The notes below the pieces were generated by a model. It saw only the letters and a list, made by a program, of their open reading frames with translations. It searched no databases and was not told where the DNA came from. Positions 1-7,957 of a stretch of DNA of 64,000 nt are shown piece after piece. The first letter of the stretch is position 1. Each line of letters opens with the position of its first letter. The stretch spans positions 3,906,001 through 3,970,000 of the forward strand of contig OZ255629.1 of NCBI GenBank assembly GCA_965276785.1. The letters run 5' to 3'. A program made the translations under genes and the position numbers. The stretch comes from LMUY01 sp965276785 (lineage in GTDB: Bacteria; Pseudomonadota; Alphaproteobacteria; Acetobacterales; Acetobacteraceae).

Positions 1-1071
1 CTCGACGGCCGCCTGGTTGAGCGTGTTGGCGAAGTCGGCGTCGTTGCCGGGCGCCTCCTTAGTAATCCAGTCGCCGATGTTCTTTGCATTGGCGTTGCCA
101 TCGGCCTGGTTGAAGGCAATGTCGGTGCCACCGGTATCGAGCAATTTGAACATGCCCGGCTGGCCCCACAGTTTGCTGGCATCCCCGAGCGCCGAACTCA
201 AGCCCGGGTTTTGCGACGCGAGCTGGGCCAACCCGCTGCCGGTCATCATCCCATCATTGCCCACTTTGCCGTTCTGGTGGTCCGAGTCCGAGCCCGACGC
301 CAGCATTTGATTGGCCATGACGATGCCGGCCGACTGCACGAGCGCTTTAGACTGATCGCCGGCGCCGGAGTTTTTTTGCAGCCAGTCAGTGACGGTTTTG
401 CTGGCGTCTTTCGCATCGCTGGTGGCTTGTTTGACGAATGCGTCGACGTTGGACTTGGTGATGGTCCCGTCGGTCTTGTCTTTGACGCCAGCAGAATCAA
501 GCGCGGTCATCAGCGCCGGGTTGGAGGCGACGTATTTTATCACCGCCTGCGCGTCCGGCGGCAGGCTTGATGGCGGATTTGAGAAGGAGATGTTTTTGTC
601 GAGGCCCCAATTGGTCCAGTTCGCCGATAGGGCCTGCGCCGCCGCAATCGGGCGGTTCAACTCTTTCTCCATCTGCGTCTGGTCGGACCCGGGCTCAGCG
701 CTGGTCACGCCATCCCAGATTTTGAGGTTGGCGCCGCTCGAGTAGGACGAATTGTCCAGCACGGGCGCTGCATCTCCAGATGGCGAGGGCGTGCCGAGAG
801 TGGATGGCGGCGGCGGGGCTGGCGGCGGCGGCGGCGGGCTGCCATGCGCCGGCGACGTGGACGGAGCCGGGTTCGGCGGCGGCGGCGAGTTTGCGCTCGG
901 CGGCGGGCTGCCGTGCGCGGGCGACGTGGATGGTTCGGCGTGGCTCGGTGGCGGGGGAGATATCCGCAGCTTCTCGGACAGGAACCCCGCGGAGCTTGGG
1001 CCGTCGCTCGACGTCGAGCTGCTGGCGGGATCCTTGCTTGGATCGGTTGACGAAATTGCAGCGACTGGCAT
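1..1071 (-). CDS. NolX/HrpF-like T3SS translocator, C-terminus outside window
   Basis: This is an open frame from an ATG at 1071 to the window edge, giving 357 visible residues of an incomplete protein. A strong ribosome site (GAGGAG, 8 bases upstream) supports the start. The N-terminal 100 or so residues are Ser/Pro rich with two near-identical segments containing STSPAHGSPPP, as expected of a secreted protein. The rest carries Asp/Asn/Gly-rich segments such as LLDTGGTDIAFNQADG and phrases like NPGLSSALGDASKLWGQPGMF, which resemble the repeats of HrpF, NopX/NolX and HrpK. Those proteins are exported by the T3SS and insert into the host membrane. Position just downstream of sctV on the same strand fits a secreted translocator. 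The family call is by recalled sequence character; the C-terminal hydrophobic part cannot be checked. Confidence 0.7.
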   Translation of the reverse strand, partial: MPVAAISSTDPSKDPASSSTSSDGPSSAGFLSEKLRISPPPPSHAEPSTSPAHGSPPPSANSPPPPNPAPSTSPAHGSPPPPPPAPPPPSTLGTPSPSGDAAPVLDNSSYSSGANLKIWDGVTSAEPGSDQTQMEKELNRPIAAAQALSANWTNWGLDKNISFSNPPSSLPPDAQAVIKYVASNPALMTALDSAGVKDKTDGTITKSNVDAFVKQATSDAKDASKTVTDWLQKNSGAGDQSKALVQSAGIVMANQMLASGSDSDHQNGKVGNDGMMTGSGLAQLASQNPGLSSALGDASKLWGQPGMFKLLDTGGTDIAFNQADGNANAKNIGDWITKEAPGNDADFANTLNQAAVE

Positions 1072-1116
1072 TCGAGGGTCTCCTCTTGTCGTGTTTGGCA
1101 GCAACGGCGTTGAGCG

Positions 1117-3036
1117 TTATGCTGCCACTGCGCTCAGCCGTGGCGCATCGATCTGCGTCTTGCGCAGCGTGGCGGCGACCTGGACGGTGAAGTCCGGTGC
1201 CAACTCGCCGTGCGATAGCACCGCAATCGTCAAGCCGCGGCGGGCCAGCAACGATCGCAGGTGCCGGCGCAAATCCAGCGAGCTGAGCACGACCGGCTTG
1301 TCGCCCCGCTCCATGATTGGGTCGAGCAGCCCGTGCAGTTCGCTGACCAGGCGGTCTGACATGGCTTGATCCAAGGCGAGCTGCATGCCGCTTGCCGTAG
1401 CCTGGATGGCGCTGCGCAGCATCTCGTCCAACGCGCCCTCCACGAGCACGAGCGAGAGCCGCTTTCCGGCCGTGGCAAGGCTGTGGCACAGGTAGTCCCG
1501 CAACCCCGCGCGGACATGCTCGGCGAGCAAGGCATTGTTTTGCTCGCGGGCGCCCCACTCCGCGACCACTTCGAGGATGGACCGCAGATTGGTGATTGGC
1601 ACGCCTTCGTTGACCAAGCGGCGCAGCACCTCGGCCAGCCGCGGCAGCGCGGCCGCTTTCAGCGCCTCGCGGACCAAGTCCGCGTAACCCGCCTCCATGC
1701 GGGTCAGTAGCGCCTGGGTTTCCTGAATGCCAACGAATTGCCCGGCCACCCGCGCGAGCGCCGACCGCACTGACTGGGCGATCTGCGGCACCACGGCGGT
1801 GTCATTGTCGGCGCGGCCGGCCGCGACCGGCAGCCCATCCGTCTCGAAGCGCCACTCCGCTGCACCGAGCTTATTGGGGCGCACCCTGATGGTGGGAATG
1901 GCGATGCCGAGAAAGCTGGACATCTCGGTTTTGAGCGCGGCGAGGGCAAACTCCAGATCAGGATGCTCCGCCGCCAGCGCGGGCGCGATTTGCAGTTCCA
2001 ATCGCGCGGCTTCCGGCGGCCCTTGGCTTGCCGCACGCACCGCGTCCTTCGCCGTTGTTGCTTTCCGCCGGGACAGCGCCCATCCGCCGGCGCCGAGCAG
2101 GATGGCCATAGTGAGGAAGACGGCGATGGGGAAGCCCGGCACGAACGCCAGCATGGCCAGCACGGCGGACGCCACTTGCAACACCCGTGGGTCGGCGGTG
2201 AGCTGCCCAACCATGTCGCGCCCGAGATTGCCGCCGACTGCCGAGGTAACGCGCGTGACGATGATGCCGGCGGTAAGCGAGATCAGCAACGCCGGAATTT
2301 GGGCGATCAAGCCATCGCCCACGGCCAGCAGCGAATAGGTCTGCACGGCCTCGGCAAACGACAGGCCGCGTTGCAGGGTGCCGATCGCCATGCCGCCGAT
2401 GAGGTTGACGACGATGATCACGAGGCTGGCGATGGCGTCGCCCTTGACGAACTTCATCGCGCCATCCATGGCGCCGTAAAGCTGGCTTTCCTGCTCCAGC
2501 AAGTGGCGCCGGCGCCGCGCCTCCCCCTGGTCGATGTCGCCGTTCTTGAGGTCGGTATCGATGCTGATCTGCTTGCCCGGCAGCGCGTCGAGCGTGAAGC
2601 GCGCGGCCACTTCGGCAACGCGCTCGCTCCCCTTGGTGATGACGACAAACTGCACGATGGTGATGATCAAGTAGACCACCAGCCCGACGACGATGTTCCC
2701 GGCAATGACAAACTCGCCGAAGGTGCGGATGATGTCGCCCGCATCACCTTGCACGAGGATCATCCGGCTGGTGGTGATCGACAGCGAGAGGCGGAAGGCG
2801 GTGGTGACCAGGATCACCGTCGGCAAGGTGGAGAACTCGACCGAGCCATTGACGTAGATCGCGGCCATCATGAGCAGAATGGACAATGCGATGTTGGTCG
2901 CGATCAGGATGTCAGCGAAGGCCGTTGGCATCGGCAGGATCATCATGACCGTGGTCAGCACCAGCAGTGCCACGAGAATGAGGTCTTGCCGGGCAGCCAG
3001 GCCTTGCGACAGCCGATTGAGCCGCAGCGCGGTCAT
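1117..3036 (-). CDS. sctV: SctV (RhcV/HrcV), T3SS export gate, FlhA family
   Basis: This 639-residue protein has the FHIPEP/FlhA layout. Several hydrophobic helices lie in the first 320 or so residues. They include a loop with charged residues around IDTDLKNGDIDQGEARRRR that is typical of the family. A cytoplasmic domain to the C-terminus follows. In the injectisome nine copies form the ring that receives unfolded substrates and passes them to the SctRSTU channel. Length matches the family (about 640 to 700). It lies 7 bases after sctD and before the nolX-like gene, so it belongs to the leftward T3SS operon. No strong ribosome site is visible; coupling to sctD is likely. Confidence 0.95.
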   Translation of the reverse strand: MTALRLNRLSQGLAARQDLILVALLVLTTVMMILPMPTAFADILIATNIALSILLMMAAIYVNGSVEFSTLPTVILVTTAFRLSLSITTSRMILVQGDAGDIIRTFGEFVIAGNIVVGLVVYLIITIVQFVVITKGSERVAEVAARFTLDALPGKQISIDTDLKNGDIDQGEARRRRHLLEQESQLYGAMDGAMKFVKGDAIASLVIIVVNLIGGMAIGTLQRGLSFAEAVQTYSLLAVGDGLIAQIPALLISLTAGIIVTRVTSAVGGNLGRDMVGQLTADPRVLQVASAVLAMLAFVPGFPIAVFLTMAILLGAGGWALSRRKATTAKDAVRAASQGPPEAARLELQIAPALAAEHPDLEFALAALKTEMSSFLGIAIPTIRVRPNKLGAAEWRFETDGLPVAAGRADNDTAVVPQIAQSVRSALARVAGQFVGIQETQALLTRMEAGYADLVREALKAAALPRLAEVLRRLVNEGVPITNLRSILEVVAEWGAREQNNALLAEHVRAGLRDYLCHSLATAGKRLSLVLVEGALDEMLRSAIQATASGMQLALDQAMSDRLVSELHGLLDPIMERGDKPVVLSSLDLRRHLRSLLARRGLTIAVLSHGELAPDFTVQVAATLRKTQIDAPRLSAVAA

Positions 3037-3043
3037 GACGGCG

Positions 3044-3964
3044 TTAGAACCGGACTGCGAGCGTTTGGCCGCTGCGCCGGATGATCACCCGGTCCGGCTC
3101 GATTCGCTCCAGGGTCCAGCCGGCGTGTAGCGGAGCGCCGGTGAACAGTTTCTGACCGCTGCCGTCGATGACGTAGGGGTTCGGACCGGGCCAGACGGCC
3201 GCAATTGCCAAAGGGGGCGCGGTGTTGGTGGCGCTCACTTGGTCCACCAGCGTCGCCTTACCGCCGAATTGGGCGTCGAACCAGCGTTGCGTTTCGAGCC
3301 AGGCCGCGAGTTGCGATTGCATGATCTCGCCGCGTGCTTCCACCGCGTCGTTGGGCAAGCTGGCGAGAGCAACGCCGGACAAGCCCGCCGCGTCGAGCCG
3401 CTGCTGAAGCGCATCTTGCGCGTGGACGGCCGATGCGGAATGGAGCGGCCGGCTGATTGCGGCCACCGGGTGCGGCCCGGTGCTTGGCCAAGACGCCACG
3501 GCTTTGTGGCTGAGCGAGGCGTGCAGGGCCACGGACACCAAGGCGATGGCGGCGCATGCCACCCCGGCGCCGAAGCCGGTGGCGAGGGCGGTGCGAGACG
3601 GCCACCGGCTCGTTGCCGCGGGCGCGGCGATGCCGGATAATTCGAATTGGGTGCTGCCGGCACGAAACATGGTGCCGCCGCGACAAGCGGTGGAACTGCC
3701 GGGCGGGAGCGTGGTGCCGTCCAGGATGATGGGGCCGCCCAGGGCCTCCAGCCGGAGCAAGGCGCGGGGCCGACCCGGTGCATGCGCGACGGCGAAATGG
3801 ACCGGCGACAACAAGTCGTCTTCGAGCACGACGTCGTTGGCGGTGCTACGGCCGACCGTGGTGCGGCCCGGACGAAGCGTGGCATGGGCCTGGGCATGCG
3901 GCCCGCTCGCCACGCGCAGTGCGGCGGAGGCGGTGCTGCGGCCGTGCTGCGATTGAGCGATCAT
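3044..3964 (-). CDS. sctD: SctD (FHA-domain inner-membrane ring protein)
   Basis: This 306-residue protein begins with a forkhead-associated-like domain (about residues 20 to 105, including RTTVGRSTANDVVLEDDLLS). One hydrophobic helix follows (about 128 to 152), then a periplasmic region ending in a BON-like segment. That is the SctD/YscD plan, in which the protein forms the outer ring of the inner-membrane base around SctJ. The ATG at 3964 is preferred because AAGGAC lies 7 bases upstream; a GTG at 4018 would place the start inside a strong hairpin. The gene sits between the needle candidate and sctV. At about 300 residues it is shorter than YscD (about 420), as is common in Hrc/Rhc systems. 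Confidence 0.8.
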   Translation of the reverse strand: MIAQSQHGRSTASAALRVASGPHAQAHATLRPGRTTVGRSTANDVVLEDDLLSPVHFAVAHAPGRPRALLRLEALGGPIILDGTTLPPGSSTACRGGTMFRAGSTQFELSGIAAPAATSRWPSRTALATGFGAGVACAAIALVSVALHASLSHKAVASWPSTGPHPVAAISRPLHSASAVHAQDALQQRLDAAGLSGVALASLPNDAVEARGEIMQSQLAAWLETQRWFDAQFGGKATLVDQVSATNTAPPLAIAAVWPGPNPYVIDGSGQKLFTGAPLHAGWTLERIEPDRVIIRRSGQTLAVRF

Positions 3965-4004
3965 GCCGGTGTCCTTGCCATGAAGAGGGGGCCAGGAAGA
4001 TGGA

Positions 4005-4039
4005 GTCAGGGTCCGCACGCGGCTGCGGCGGACCCTGAC
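4005..4039 (-). promoter_or_regulatory. Strong hairpin between needle candidate and sctD
   Basis: A perfect 12-base inverted repeat (GTCAGGGTCCGC at 4005 to 4016, its complement at 4028 to 4039) with an 11-base loop begins 7 bases after the stop of the needle candidate. No run of U follows, so it is not a classic terminator. Its place after a gene whose product is needed in many copies suggests partial termination or 3'-end protection of the mRNA. Confidence 0.55.
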
Positions 4040-4045
4040 CGCTAA

Positions 4046-4267
4046 TCAGCCGATGTTCGGGCGCTGCTGAGCGGCGGTTTCTTCTGCGCCGTCAACCGTC
4101 TTGGCGACGGTGATCTTCATGTTGGTCTCGGTCGCCAGAGCGAACGCGTCGTTCATCTGCTGGATTTCTTGATCGACCGACGCGCTGCCGCTCTGCAACG
4201 CGCCGCCGCTGGCGGTTGCCGCGTTGCCAGCGCCTGCGCCAATGCTACCTGAAGTGCTACCGGACAT
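4046..4267 (-). CDS. Candidate T3SS needle/pilin subunit (SctF/NopA-like)
   Basis: This 73-residue protein has a Gly/Ser/Ala-rich N-terminal 30 residues. A predicted helical C-terminal half (DQEIQQMNDAFALATETNMK onwards) has no cysteine. Size, composition and position next to sctD and sctV match the small needle or Hrp-pilus proteins, which polymerise outside the cell. A near-ideal ribosome site (AGGAG, 6 bases before the ATG) suggests high expression, and a strong hairpin follows the stop. The assignment rests on these features and not on a certain family match. The small protein at 5638 to 5835 is the alternative candidate. Confidence 0.55.
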   Translation of the reverse strand: MSGSTSGSIGAGAGNAATASGGALQSGSASVDQEIQQMNDAFALATETNMKITVAKTVDGAEETAAQQRPNIG

Positions 4268-4410
4268 ATTGTTCTCCTGACTCGTTTGGTCTCATTATGG
4301 ACAGACCCGGCGGGTCCGCCGACTGAGCTGCCGCAGCGTTGCGGCAACCCGAACTTGCGACTTGCCTAGAGTGGGCCGGCGAAGATGCATCCGCCGGCCG
4401 GGCACCAGGG

Positions 4411-5592
4411 CTAGGCCGCCTCGCTCCCCACTTGCTGGTTCAGGGCGGCGACTTGCCCCCCCGTGGTTGGGGAACTTTGGACCGGCATGGAAGATGCCGG
4501 TGTATCGTAGTCCGAGAAGATCACCTCTGGCCCGGTTCCGTTGGCGGCATTGAGCATTGCCGAGATCTCGGCGCCGCTGATGCCGTCGGCTGGATTGCTG
4601 TTGGCGGGCGCCTGCGTCGGGCTGCTCGCGGCTGGTGCGGCCGGGGTTGCGGTGGCGCTGGTGGTTGCCGATGGCGCTGCACCGGACGGCGAACTGCTGC
4701 CCTGTAGCTCGGTAAGCAGCTTTTGAAGCAGCGGGATCAAGCTGCTGGCTGACGTCCCCGCGCTCGACGACGGCGCTCCTTGACCGAGCTGCTGCTGCAG
4801 CAAGGTGAGCAGTTGCTGGAGCAAGGATGTTTCGGTGTTGGTCATAGCGGATGCGGATGCGGGCGGGGCTTGCGTTGAGGGCGGTGCCGCGGCCTGGAGG
4901 GGCGCGGATGCCGGATCTGGGGCCGGCTTGGCGGCCGGAGCTTGCGCCGCGGCGGGCGTTGCGGCCGGAGCGGCAGCGGGCGTGCTAGACGGTGCAGCGG
5001 AGGACGGCGCCGCGCTCGAGCCGGCCGACGTGCCCTGCAGCTCCGGGAGCAATTTTTGCAGCAGAGCCACGATTTGCGAGATCAGGCTCGACATTGACGA
5101 ATTGTCGGCGGGAGCGGCCGTGGCCGTGCTTGGCGCAGGCGCGTCCGTCGCCGGGGTGCTGGGTGGTGCAGCAGGAGCCGAACTGGCGGCCGGTGTCGCC
5201 GGCGCCGGGCTTGCGGGCGGCGCTGCGGGAGTGCTGGGCGTTGCGGCTGCGGCGGGCGCTGCGGAAGTGCTGGGCGCTGCGGCTGGCGCCGGGCTGCCCG
5301 CTGCCGAACCGGTCGTGCCGCCGATGCTTTGCTGAAGCAACGGAATCAGTTGTTGTACGAGGGATGCCTCTTGAGTGCCCGGCGCGGCTTGGCTCGAACC
5401 ATCTGCGGGGGCGGGGCTTGGTGAAGCTGTGGACGTCTGTGTCGGTGACGGCGTGGGAGGTTGGCGCGCGCCGCCTGTCGAGGTCTGCAGCGCTGCTTCG
5501 AAGTCGCTGCCATCTGCGGGGCTCGGCGCTGCCGGCATGGCCGGAGAGCTTAGGCTGGAACTATTGCCGACACTCGAGATCGAACTGCTCAT
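4411..5592 (-). CDS. Harpin-like Ala/Pro/Ser-rich repeat protein, candidate T3SS substrate
   Basis: This 393-residue protein has no cysteine and long Ala/Pro/Ser/Thr linkers. Four Leu/Gln-rich amphipathic segments interrupt them at residues 78-90 (LVQQLIPLLQQSI), 170-187 (LISQIVALLQKLLPELQG), 257-270 (LLQQLLTLLQQQLG) and 285-298 (LIPLLQKLLTELQG). The C-terminal 60 residues are of normal complexity. The Ser-rich N-terminus suits a T3SS signal. AAAAGGA lies 6 bases before the ATG. Harpins such as HrpZ, Hpa1 and PopA share the lack of cysteine, low complexity and Leu/Gln helices, although they are Gly-rich. The function proposed is an exported helper or translocator; homology is not established. 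Confidence 0.6.
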   Translation of the reverse strand: MSSSISSVGNSSSLSSPAMPAAPSPADGSDFEAALQTSTGGARQPPTPSPTQTSTASPSPAPADGSSQAAPGTQEASLVQQLIPLLQQSIGGTTGSAAGSPAPAAAPSTSAAPAAAATPSTPAAPPASPAPATPAASSAPAAPPSTPATDAPAPSTATAAPADNSSMSSLISQIVALLQKLLPELQGTSAGSSAAPSSAAPSSTPAAAPAATPAAAQAPAAKPAPDPASAPLQAAAPPSTQAPPASASAMTNTETSLLQQLLTLLQQQLGQGAPSSSAGTSASSLIPLLQKLLTELQGSSSPSGAAPSATTSATATPAAPAASSPTQAPANSNPADGISGAEISAMLNAANGTGPEVIFSDYDTPASSMPVQSSPTTGGQVAALNQQVGSEAA

Positions 5593-5637
5593 GACGATTC
5601 CTTTTGCAATCGCGGTTGTGTGGTCGCTTGGGTGGAG

Positions 5638-5835
5638 TTAGCTCGGCGCATCAGGGTCGCTGGTGGTGTCGTTGATTGCGTCGATGGTGTCGCTCTCACT
5701 GCTTTGGAGCATCACGCCCATGAATTGAACGACGCCTTTGGAAAACGCGTCGGCCAATTGGTTTGGGTCGCCAGCCGTTGTCGGGTCGGTCGGCGTTGTG
5801 TTGGCGGTTGAACTCACGGGGGCGATGCTTGTCAT
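5638..5835 (-). CDS. Small secreted-type protein in T3SS cluster
   Basis: This 65-residue protein has a Ser/Thr/Pro-rich first third, a short amphipathic helix around DAFSKGVVQFMGVMLQS and an acidic tail. It lies between nolW and the harpin-like gene on the same strand. The ATG at 5835 has GGAG 9 bases upstream; an in-frame ATG at 5850 is an alternative. Rhizobial systems export two proteins of about 7 to 8 kDa, NopA and NopC, and this may be one of such a pair with the 4046-4267 product. The family is not recognised with certainty. Confidence 0.5.
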   Translation of the reverse strand: MTSIAPVSSTANTTPTDPTTAGDPNQLADAFSKGVVQFMGVMLQSSESDTIDAINDTTSDPDAPS

Positions 5836-5881
5836 TCTGCTGGGCTCCATGCTGCGGTGATCGGCTGGTGGGCTTTGCCGG

Positions 5882-6493
5882 TCATGGGAACTGTACTTTG
5901 CTCGCCGCCCCGCCGCGGAACACGGTCAAGGTGACGACGGCGCCGGGTAGCGCGCTCGGGCTGGCTTCGGGCACCGCCAATGCAGCGGCGGTCTGTTCCA
6001 CTGCCTTCAGATAACGCGGCGGACCGGCGACCAGCGCCGTCTTGCCTGCGGGACCTTCGCGCAAGCCGAATCGTGGGTCGTATAGGCCGGTCGTGCGCAA
6101 GGCGGCTTCCAGCGCGGGAACGCTGGTGCCGGCGAGTGGCACGAAGCGGGTTTCGGCCTCATTGGCAGCGCTGATTGATAGCGTCACGCCGTCGAAAAAC
6201 CAATCCAACCCGTAGGCTTGCGCGACATGGCTGAGGAAGTCCCGCGGCGGCAAAGTTGGCAGGCGGCCATGCACCCGGCCTTGCACGCCGTCCGACAGAG
6301 CCACGCGCACGCCGATATTCGCACCGAACTGGAGCAGCACTGTCCGCAGGTCCTGATCGACCACGATGTAGTCGTACGGAGCGCTGGGCCAGGCCGGCTC
6401 CGCAGCCAGCGCCGGGCCGGCGGCAAGCGCGGCTGCGGCGAGAGCCAGAGCCGCGCGCATCTGCAAGCCGCGTTGGGATTGCTTAATTTCCAT
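5882..6493 (-). CDS. nolW: RhcC1/NolW, N-terminal half of a split T3SS secretin
   Basis: This 203-residue protein has a signal peptide (residues about 12 to 30, ending ALAAEP) followed by the N0/N1-type domains of T3SS secretins. These include YDYIVVDQDLRTVLLQFGANIG, read in pieces, and a region ending LAVPEAS. The barrel-forming part is absent. In rhizobia the secretin is likewise split into NolW/RhcC1 and a separate RhcC2. The gene is divergent from nolB, exactly as in the rhizobial nolWBTUV region. The ATG at 6493 has AAGG 6 bases upstream; ATGs at 6520 and 6460 are possible. It probably works with the secretin gene at 16040. Confidence 0.8.
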   Translation of the reverse strand: MEIKQSQRGLQMRAALALAAAALAAGPALAAEPAWPSAPYDYIVVDQDLRTVLLQFGANIGVRVALSDGVQGRVHGRLPTLPPRDFLSHVAQAYGLDWFFDGVTLSISAANEAETRFVPLAGTSVPALEAALRTTGLYDPRFGLREGPAGKTALVAGPPRYLKAVEQTAAALAVPEASPSALPGAVVTLTVFRGGAASKVQFP

Positions 6494-6712
6494 ACCCAAC
6501 CTTAAGCATCCCGCATCCATTCCAGCAAGTGAAACTCGGCTGACAGTCGTGTGAACTTGATAGCGGGATGATGCAACCCGCTTATCCGTGTTTGTGGTTG
6601 CTCAGCGTCCTCGGTCGCTTCGATGCTTGCATTCGTCGCTTAGCTTGCTTAACAGGGCGGGCTTACATCGAGGCCTTATCGCCTGCGTGAAGGTTTCGGA
6701 CCGGAGATCGCC
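6494..6712. promoter_or_regulatory. Divergent nolW/nolB control region
   Basis: These 219 bases separate the two divergent T3SS operons and must carry their promoters. An element at 6541-6558 (GACAG followed by GTGAACTT) is only a distant match to the rhizobial tts box. No plant-inducible-promoter box with TTCG halves at the right spacing was found. The regulator of the cluster is therefore not predicted. Confidence 0.45.
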
Positions 6713-7168
6713 ATGCTCGCTCCCATCGCCACGATCCAGCCTCCCGTGCAAGCCGGCTCACCGCTTGCGGGTGGAGGCGCACAGGCGCCCATCCAAATTG
6801 CCGACCGGCCGCAGATACCCACCAGCCAGGATCAAGCCGATTTTGCCCGCGCCGCTGCGCAAAGCCGGCCGGTCGAGGTTCCGTCGAGCTTTTCTCCGTC
6901 GTCCGACGGCCTGGGTGCGAGCTTGGCTCATCAGGTGGATCAGCTCGCGCACCACCTGGCCAGCTTCACTGGCGACGCTGGGCCCGCAGCTTCAGGGTCG
7001 AACGCCGCCCCCGCCGGCAAAGCGCCCGCCACTTTAACTCCGGCCGAGACCGGCGGAGCCGTGGCGCAGATGGAGCAAGCGTACATGTTCGCGATCGAAA
7101 CGACGATGGCGAGCCGCGGCTCTACCGAGAGCACCAAGATCTTTAACACTCTGCTGAAGGGCCAGTGA
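6713..7168 (+). CDS. nolB: NolB/SctI, T3SS inner rod-like protein
   Basis: This 151-residue protein has a Pro/Ala-rich N-terminal half. Its C-terminal helix (about residues 112 to 151: QMEQAYMFAIETTMASRG, then STKIFNTLLKGQ) is the conserved part of SctI/YscI/NolB proteins, which form the adaptor between the export gate and the needle. It is the first gene of the rightward operon, with GGAG 8 bases before the ATG, and its stop overlaps the next start (TGATG). The order nolB-nolT-nolU-nolV matches rhizobia. Confidence 0.8.
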   Translation: MLAPIATIQPPVQAGSPLAGGGAQAPIQIADRPQIPTSQDQADFARAAAQSRPVEVPSSFSPSSDGLGASLAHQVDQLAHHLASFTGDAGPAASGSNAAPAGKAPATLTPAETGGAVAQMEQAYMFAIETTMASRGSTESTKIFNTLLKGQ

Positions 7169-7953
7169 TGCGACGCCGCAACCGGCCGGCAAACTGCTTG
7201 CGAGCGGCCGGCCTAGCGGGCTTGCTCCTGCTCTGCGGCTGCAAGGTTGAACTCTATCAAGGGTTGCCGGAGGACGAAGCCAACGACATGCTCTCGATCC
7301 TGCTGCGCAGCCACCTGTCGGCCGCCAAATCCGCCGCCAAGGACGGCACCGACATCATCACCATCGAGCAGTCGGATTTCGCGCCCGCCGTGGAACTGCT
7401 GCGCGCGCGCGGGTTCCCCAAACACCGGTTCCAAACGATGGGCGATATCTTTCAGCCCAGCGGCTTGGTTGCCTCCCCAGTGCAGGAGCGCGCGCGGTTG
7501 CTGTGGGCGCTGAGCCAGGAACTGTCCGGCACCGTCTCGCAGATCGACGGCGTGCTCACTGCCCGGGTCCAGGTGGTGCTGCCGGACAACGACCTGCTGA
7601 ACCGCGACCCAACGCCGTCTTCGGCCTCCGTGTTCATCCGCTACGACGATCAGAGCGACGTCACCCGGCTGGTGCCGCAGATCAAGATGCTGGTGGCCGA
7701 CAGCGTGCAAGGGCTGAGCTACGACAAGGTTTCGGTGGTCCTGGTCGGCGTGCCGCATGTCGAGGTGCCGCTGCCCGCGCCGAAAGCCGCGTTCGCCGGG
7801 CTGAGCGAGGGGCTGGCGGGTCCGCTCGGCGGCGGCGCCGCGCTGCTGGCGATCGGTGCGATTGGTTTGTCCTTCCGCCGCCGGATCGCTGCGGCCTATG
7901 CCAGCATCCGGCCGCAGCCCGTCTCCGGCGCGGTCTCGGGTTTGGCCGATTGA
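7168..7953 (+). CDS. sctJ: SctJ (RhcJ/NolT), T3SS inner-ring lipoprotein
   Basis: This 261-residue lipoprotein belongs to the YscJ/FliF family. A signal peptide ends LLLLCGC, with lipidation expected on the cysteine at about residue 25. Two ring-building domains follow, with hallmark stretches such as ARVQVVLPDNDLL and SASVFIRYDD. A C-terminal transmembrane helix lies near residues 220 to 240. It forms the 24-fold inner ring inside SctD. The ATG overlaps the nolB stop. Confidence 0.93.
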   Translation: MRRRNRPANCLRAAGLAGLLLLCGCKVELYQGLPEDEANDMLSILLRSHLSAAKSAAKDGTDIITIEQSDFAPAVELLRARGFPKHRFQTMGDIFQPSGLVASPVQERARLLWALSQELSGTVSQIDGVLTARVQVVLPDNDLLNRDPTPSSASVFIRYDDQSDVTRLVPQIKMLVADSVQGLSYDKVSVVLVGVPHVEVPLPAPKAAFAGLSEGLAGPLGGGAALLAIGAIGLSFRRRIAAAYASIRPQPVSGAVSGLAD

Positions 7954-7957
7954 GGCC

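Noticed and set aside
695..1558. Long open frame on the minus strand across the nolX-like start and the sctV end
   Set aside because: It overlaps two better-supported genes in other frames and has the Arg/Ala/Pro composition of a GC-rich shadow frame.
3965..4018. Upstream GTG start for sctD
   Set aside because: It lies in the hairpin and lacks a ribosome site, while the ATG at 3964 has AAGGAC at 7 bases.
4329..4346. Short hairpin TGCCGCA/TGCGGCA as terminator of the harpin-like gene
   Set aside because: Seven-base stem, no U-run and 65 bases past the stop; chance is likely in GC-rich DNA.
6541..6560. Possible rhizobial tts box upstream of nolB
   Set aside because: Only about half of the conserved positions fit and the central TCGAAAGC is absent.
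6600..6645. TTCG repeats that might be a PIP/hrp box
   Set aside because: The two TTCG elements are 8 bases apart, not 15 to 16, so HrpB/HrpX-type control is not supported.
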